A DNA stretch of 27,948 nt from the NCBI GenBank assembly GCA_022376515.1, contig WTXI01000420.1:1-27948 (forward strand), in the 5' to 3' direction. Position numbers and translations under genes: made by a program. The notes under the pieces are model-generated. The model saw nothing but the letters and a program-made list of their open reading frames with translations, ran no database searches and was not told the origin of the DNA. This document shows, in pieces, positions 22,398 to 27,948 of this stretch; position 1 is the first letter of the stretch, and the number at the start of each line of letters is the position of its first letter. The DNA comes from Lactifluus volemus (taxonomy: Eukaryota > Basidiomycota > Agaricomycetes > Russulales > Russulaceae).

Positions 22398-23623
22398 GGA
22401 CTGTGCTCTCTTCAGTTGTGGACACCTGTGAGTACTCAGCTATCTTACCTTTTGTCTTATAACACGCTCAAGCGGGTGCGCGTATCGACGTTCTAATATA
22501 TCTAGGAAGGAGGTTGCGGTCGCCTCTGCGTTTGTGGCACGTATACAATCCATGCCCATGTAGATCCAACGCTCTGTTTTTAATAATCACTGCCAAAAAA
22601 AGGACCAGAATCGCTCGTAGAGTGGGAGCTTTGGATGTCCCTCCTACGGTCTCCGCTCCCATAACATCGCGGCTGCCCCCCGACGCTGCCAAGATCTACG
22701 TGACTGCGATCTCACGGGTTGTGTTGATAAGATATTAATGCTAATTGATGACGTGGCTGAGCTGTCCTGACTGACAAGACCTGGGTGCACCTAGTTTGGT
22801 CTACCTGAAGTAGTTCCTCTGTTGAGACTAACACGGCACCAACCAAGACACAAATCACAATCTTTTATTGTACAACGGAACTGCAGGACCAGCACTGCGG
22901 ACTTCTTACTGCCTCAACCCTATCAAGAAAAGACAGGCTAACGGCGAAAAGCCGGAAAAAAGAAATTCAAAGGAAAGAACGTACACGAAGTGTGAGATAC
23001 TAAGAGAGCGGAAGAGACGCAGCTAAACGGCGATGATGGTACTAACAAGTAAGCCAAAGTATCAACAACTACAAACGCCAAGAACCATGAGCAGTTAATG
23101 TGAATGGGAAATCTGCGCGCATGGAAAATGGCGTATGCCCAAAGCAACTTGTACATGGTAAACAAAGTTTTTTTTTTTTGACATAATGCACGGTGTTGTA
23201 CAGGTGATATGGCCGATGAGGGGATATGTGCAAATAGGGATGTGGGGAATGTCTGTGAATGGAAAGGAACAAGATCCAGGCGAATGTGAGGACGCAGCGC
23301 GAATCCGGGCTGCGGAGAACGAACAAGCCTGCAAATGGTCAGTGGTTATGACGTAAAACGGAGAAAGGAATAAATGAGATCCCAAAGCAATGCTACGGGA
23401 AAATGAGCGTGTGAAGGAGTGTTGTTAATATCAAGTCAGAGAAGCGAAGGAGTGATATGTGGCGTTTGAGGAAGAACGGTGGCTTGGTGAATTACGTTCA
23501 TGGAGTGTTCCACGAAGAAAGAATGGAGCCGGACAATTTAAACAAGGACACCCTTTTGTGAAATGGGGTGCCAGGGACGAGGGGTACGGGCGCCGAACAG
23601 GAGTCAGGGGTGGCGTGTGGAAA
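22398..23623. other. Intergenic stretch of about 1.2 kb
   Basis: The stretch lies between two converging genes and carries both 3' untranslated regions. Short open frames exist on both strands but none has a recognisable product. A run of 12 T lies near 23168. I see no transposon, RNA gene or structured repeat. Confidence 0.35.
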
Positions 23624-25091
23624 TCAGCGCAACTGGAACGCGCTGTCCAGTCCGTGGCCAAGACCTACACTGGGAATAATGTCCACAGGCTCGGACACCA
23701 CATCGTTCTCACCCAGGCTACTGAAACTAATGCGACGTGCAGCACGTGACGGGATGGGGCGCATACGGCGAAGCGTGCGCTGAGTGCAAGGGGTGCAAGG
23801 GGGATGAGAGGGTTGGGATGGTGGTGGATGAGCACCCATGGCAGGAATTTGTATAGATAAGTGAGCTGGTGCAAGGTGCAGATGCGTCGTGGGAGGGGAT
23901 CGATGAGGAAGCTCAGGGCCAAAAATAGACGGGTTTCTCTGAGGATTCGCACGAGAGCGACGAACAGGGCTGTCGTCCGAACTCGATAGCATCTTACCGA
24001 TGCGTTGGTCCGCAGTACGGCGAGCCTTCTTCGTCTGCTTCGTGCGAAGGTTCTCCTCTTCATCGGAGCTCACATCTGAGCCCCGCGCGGCAACACTGAA
24101 GGAGGGTGCACGCTTCATTGCCTTGCGCGTTTCTCCGAACGAATCGGTGCGCCGTACGGGGGCACAAGGAAGCGACTGCAGAGAAGACGAGGAATTGGTT
24201 GACATGGTAGATACTGACCGACGGAAAGATGGGTTTGAAGGCTGCTTTTTCCACTGAGAAACTGCTGAACGAGAAGAATGTAATGTGGTAGAAGAGGCGT
24301 TGAGATGTTGAGAGTCTGGGAATCAGCGGATGATGGGCGTGCATATGGATGGTAAACGGGTTGGGGAACAAGCGGTCTGATCGATGAAGATGGCGAGAAG
24401 CTCTGCATAGGAAAAGGGCAGATTTGTTGGAGCAAAACTATAAGAACGGGAATGAAAAATACCTGGTGAACGCGTCCGTATCGCATAACTCGAGCTTAGC
24501 AGACTGCATAAAGTCCATACTAGATTGACGGTAGAGGGGTCGCTTAATGTTAGTGGTACGCTTGAGGACCTCACGAAACTGCTCGAGATCTTGGTCCCCT
24601 TCCTCTTCTTCAATGACGTTCTGCCGTTTCTGTTCGGCAGATACTTCCTTTGCGCGGGCACGGCAAAGCTCAACAAGTTTGGCGCGGGTAGCTCGTAGTG
24701 AGTACGGCCATTCATTTGGGCCCTTAGCTTGAGCAACACCACAGGCAATCTTGTCGAGAAGGTTTGAAGGCGGAACGGGACCGATAAAGGGTGTGATTAC
24801 GTGAGCAGGAAGAGCGTCGAGAGTCTGGGGGGGATGAGACACTGATAAGCAAAAAAAAAAAAAAAGAAATCATACCCTTGTGAGGAGAAGAATATGTTCA
24901 TGTTTCCATTCAAGGTCTAAACCATCAGCTGGGTCATTGTTCGAACTGTTCCAGCTATCTGAGCTCTTCCTATTATCGTTTAGGGATACATGAAAGGGAT
25001 GTTGAGCGGGGGAGCGCATAGAGGGAGTCCTTGGAGAAGGAGAGCTCGATACGAGAGGAGATCGTCTCCTCGTGAGCGGAGGATTAGGCAT
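23624..25091 (-). CDS. Serine-rich protein of unknown function, exon structure partly resolved
   Basis: I do not recognise the family. The first two exons are well supported: 25091-24876 and 24824-24463. The third starts at 24400, and the gene ends with an open stretch to a stop at 23624. The N-terminal 45 residues are Ser/Pro-rich and basic (MPNPPLTRRRSPLVSSSPSP). They lead to a compact, conserved-looking region of about 150 residues: LEWKHEHILLLTR, TLDALPAHVITPFIGPVPPS, NLLDKIACGVAQAKG and a charged helix rich in Glu, Arg and Lys. The rest is disordered: Ser-rich, then a basic patch (TKQTKKARR), acidic SSDEEEN, and SRAARRISFSSL near the end, which look like phosphorylation sites and a nuclear signal. 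I could not join the third exon to the last one with matching phases, so at least one more intron near 24370-24240 is implied. A run of A on the plus strand at 24851-24865 is the polypyrimidine tract of the first intron. Confidence 0.5.
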
Positions 25092-25282
25092 AATGATAGG
25101 AAGAGGAGGAAAATGAGAGGGAGGGGACTGGTTAGCTTAGAGATGAGATGAGTCCAAACAGAGTGAGTGACGAATCGAAATCAAGTCTAAAACATGTTGA
25201 AACTCAATTTGGCGCCCGAACATGTCAAATTGAATCTCAGCTACACTCTCAGCCACAATCACTTCTCACGCCACTAACTAAA

Positions 25283-26698
25283 TTACACCTTCTGCGACCC
25301 CATCTTGCGTGTAAGGCTCTTCAGCCTATCCGCATTCCGTCTCCTCCTCTCAATATCCATATCTACGCTGACGTTGTTCTTCAATACACCCGAGTTCGAC
25401 CGCGGTGCTACCGTGTATGACCCGAGTTCCCTCTGAGGAATCATCACCGCGTTCTTCCGCACCCGATTGCGTTCGCCCTCCTTCGCTCGCGCGAGAATAA
25501 CGTTCAAACGCTCGTGTGGAGCGCCACCATCGGCTGCGGACATGTCTGCCGTCGGTATTGCCCTGTCGCGATACGATGCGGATCTCTTGATAATGGGTCG
25601 AGACCAGGCAGAAACGAGTGCGTCGGCAGTCCGTGTAATATCCGGCGTCACCCGTTTGCACTTGGTGTAGAACAGTACGATACGACCCAGTTTGGACTCC
25701 TTGAGAACTGCCGTATCAATGTCCAGCACAGGCAGGATGGTGAAGAATTCCTTTTGTATGTTCAGAGCCGGGAGGGATTTGTCCGGCAGCGGCTCTAGCC
25801 ACCGCCGTACACCTTCCAAAAGGTTATTGTCGACGATAGATTGCCACAGAGAGCTCCTGCACAGTAAATAAATCTGAGTATCATCATGAAAGTTGATAGG
25901 AAAAGCACGCACTTTCGGAGTGCACCCATGACTTTGGGCAATAGCTTCAGTTTCAAAGTCGCAGGCAACTTTTCGCGATTGGCCTGTTCGTCGAGGTCCG
26001 CTGCGTTCAACATTTCCTCCCGTAGCTGAGACACTTCCGCATCCGCAAATTGATCCAAGTCGTCCTCCTTTTTTCGCTTCTTCGGCCGTGACGCCTTGTT
26101 GCTCTTCAGGATCGTGTCAATCTCCATGTCCAGCCGCAGCCTCTTGGCTGTTCATTTCACGCCGCCATCAACCGGCCCAAATCTCACATGAGACCATATC
26201 ACGACAACATAAGTACGGACGCACCTTCTTCGGAGGAAGGTTCAACAAATCCGCCTCGGTAGGCCCCTTTTTCACTTTGACCCTACGCTTGCGCTGAGCC
26301 TTGCCAACCCGTACTACCTGGCTGTCATCCTCCCCACGCTCACGTCGCCGCTGCCGTCTCCGTTTCTGTGGAATTGCGCGTGCTTGTCGATACTCGTCTG
26401 CAGAGTCATCAGTCGACTCTTCACCCGCTTCTGGTGGCGCCGACGTCGGGCGTGAGCGAGGTGGCAAATTTTCCTCTGAATAATCATGTCAAATTATATC
26501 AATTTATTGTTGAACGACGGAACAAACTGCGTACCCTCTGCATCAGGAGCATCGGAAAGCTCAGAGTCGCTACCGAAGATGTCCTTTGCTAGATATCGTT
26601 GCTGAGCCCCCTGGCGTGCCTTTAAAACAAGCTAGTCAGTCCCTCTCAGGTACATGAAGGAGAGGGCATACGTTGTATCGTTCTTCGTCGTCAGACAT
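25283..26698 (-). CDS. IWS1: IWS1/SPN1 transcription elongation factor
   Basis: Iws1/Spn1 binds Spt6 and RNA polymerase II and acts in elongation, mRNA export and chromatin. Exons: 26698-26672, 26619-26535, 26475-26225, 26142-25913 and 25856-25283, total 1167 nt or 388 residues, with every phase consistent. The N-terminal half is disordered and charged: MSDDEERYN, DIFGSDSELSDAPDAE, then basic KRRRQRRRERGE and KAQRKRRVKVKKG, as in yeast Spn1. The conserved core begins near 120 (LRLDMEIDTILKS, KKRKKEDDLDQFADAE) and includes the TFIIS N-terminal-like helical bundle (SSLWQSIVDNNLLEGVRRWL, EPLPDKSLPALNIQKEFF, KLGRIVLFYTKCKRVTPDI, ALVSAWSRPIIKRS) at about 198-290. The short C-terminal tail is basic (ERRRRNADRLKSLTRKMGSQ). 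The start at 26698 gives the usual acidic opening. The next gene to the left begins 191 bp beyond its stop, on the same strand. Confidence 0.88.
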
Positions 26699-27948
26699 CG
26701 CGTTGCGGGTTGGGCCAAACAAGCCGCAATTGCAATTGAATTGCATGCTGTGGCAGGGTTCTCACGGACACGTGATGTTTTATAGCTGACAAATGCATAG
26801 ACTCAGAGATCGACGACGTAGGCCATAATTTGCGATGTGATACATCGAATGCTTCTCGGATGCACGGACAGTGAAGTTCAGACTGGATCGATAAAAAGGA
26901 ATCATATTTAATGGACATATCGGTGGAAATGGAAGTCTTTACCCTCGGATATAATACACCGAACTGAAGGGGTCTTTATCCTCAGAGCTGTTCCAGCTGT
27001 CACTGCTATGCTGTAACTCTAATCTACTGTACAGCACACTAGTTCGTTCACGGACCCAATACTGTATCAGTTCTCTGTTAACCGAGGTCATCCCTACAAA
27101 CGGTCTCACCTCTCGGCTAATTGGGTCCAGGCAAACAAACTGCAGTGGCTAGAGCTTGATGCCTGTACACGTACATGTTTGACACTGCCATATCTGGCTT
27201 GTCAAGATGCCATCCAGACCGCAAGACCTGACAACACAAGCTAAACATGGTACCAAATCGCGAGGGCGCAGACTGTATTCCACAGACTTGGCAGCAGGCC
27301 TACCTCAACTCGAGAGAAGAACCTTAGAGAAAAATATGTGATGGGTCCATCACACCATGGGGCGACCTACATCATGGGGAATTCCGGCTACATCCCTAGC
27401 AAACCCAAAGTCAGTCAGTCAGACGATTCCCAGATAAGAATCGGGCTGTCTATTGTCGCAGTTGATGTAGCGCAGATAGAAAGGCGAGGAAAGCGCACTG
27501 CCGCGTTTTACATGCCTGTGCGGATGGCAACTGTACTCCTCCGAAAGTCATCGGATGTTTTAGCTGTACAGTAGGCCCGAAAAAAAAATTAAGACAACAA
27601 AACGTGCCCGAAGCCGAAATCCGCAATTCATTCGTGCCTGACCGGCTGACTGCTGACACTGAGCTTGAGTCACTGCAAGTTTAAACTATTATCAGCCAAT
27701 TCAGCCGGCCGAGTCGTGAAACCCGATCGGCTTGATTGGCGGTCAGAATTTCACAACTGAATTGGATCATCAAGCCGTAAAGACGCCCACGCTGCCAGAT
27801 GACCGCCAGATGACCACGCGGATTGGGCGCAACAATGGGAAATGGACCCAATAATAAACCCGACTTTGTTTATTGTGAAAGAAAAACTGATGTGCTGACA
27901 TGCGGTATATAAGTTGCATAGCAAATGTTTGAGTGATGGCAACCTGAA
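26699..27948. other. Right-end interval without a recognised gene
   Basis: The left part must carry the IWS1 promoter. Beyond that only short open frames occur (for example 27338-27574 plus), with no known domain. Features seen are a TCAGTCAGTCAG run near 27411, a run of nine A near 27580, and inverted repeats near 27697-27777, listed separately. Confidence 0.35.
27697..27777. repeat. Interleaved inverted repeats
   Basis: CCAATTCAG (27697-27705) is matched in reverse complement by CTGAATTGG (27757-27765). CGGCTTGAT (27729-27737) is matched by ATCAAGCCG (27769-27777). GCCAATTCAGCCGG also pairs imperfectly with TCGGCTTGATTGGC at 27727-27740. The arms alternate rather than nest, so the block looks like reshuffled copies of one motif, perhaps an end of a small non-autonomous element. 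No target duplication was seen. Confidence 0.4.

Noticed and set aside
1..27948. CRISPR arrays, rRNA, tRNA and true telomeric repeat arrays
   Set aside because: None was seen. Only isolated TTAGGG-like hexamers occur, and no spaced direct-repeat array or cloverleaf was found.

Overview
The window reads as nuclear DNA of a filamentous basidiomycete, most likely an Agaricomycete. Protein genes are split by many GT-AG introns of about 40-80 nt, some exons are only 9-20 nt, promoters carry pyrimidine tracts just before the start codon, and the conserved proteins (Gtr2, VTC4, Lsb5, TERT, Iws1) are of fungal type. I saw no bacterial operon features, CRISPR array, rRNA or tRNA gene.

Layout, left to right. 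A GTR2/RagC-type GTPase (minus strand, cut by the left edge) is head to head with a VTC4-type polyphosphate polymerase (plus strand) across a 260-bp shared promoter. A gene-poor stretch of about 2.2 kb follows, then a C2H2 zinc-finger gene (plus). A degraded arrestin-like locus (minus) faces it. Next come an LSB5-like VHS-domain gene (minus), a decayed LINE reverse-transcriptase fragment, and a complete telomerase reverse transcriptase (TERT) gene of about 23 exons (minus). A small TPR protein gene lies just upstream of TERT on the same strand. A small two-exon membrane protein gene (plus) follows. The right end holds a serine-rich protein of unknown function and an IWS1/SPN1 transcription elongation factor gene, both minus. 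The last 1.25 kb shows no gene.

The genes are mostly housekeeping. GTR2 and VTC4 products both act at the vacuole: nutrient signalling to TORC1, and phosphate storage gated by an SPX domain. LSB5 belongs to endocytosis and trafficking, TERT to telomere upkeep, IWS1 to RNA polymerase II elongation. I did not find an obvious new multi-gene system. The observations most worth checking are gene-structure oddities: a 9-nt exon that codes part of the SPX lysine surface in VTC4, a GC-AG intron in TERT, a possible one-base frame discrepancy in TERT, several stop-free introns with lengths divisible by three, and the broken arrestin-like locus.

Exon joins were worked out by hand from splice consensus, reading-frame phase and remembered family conservation. 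No alignment or transcript data were available.
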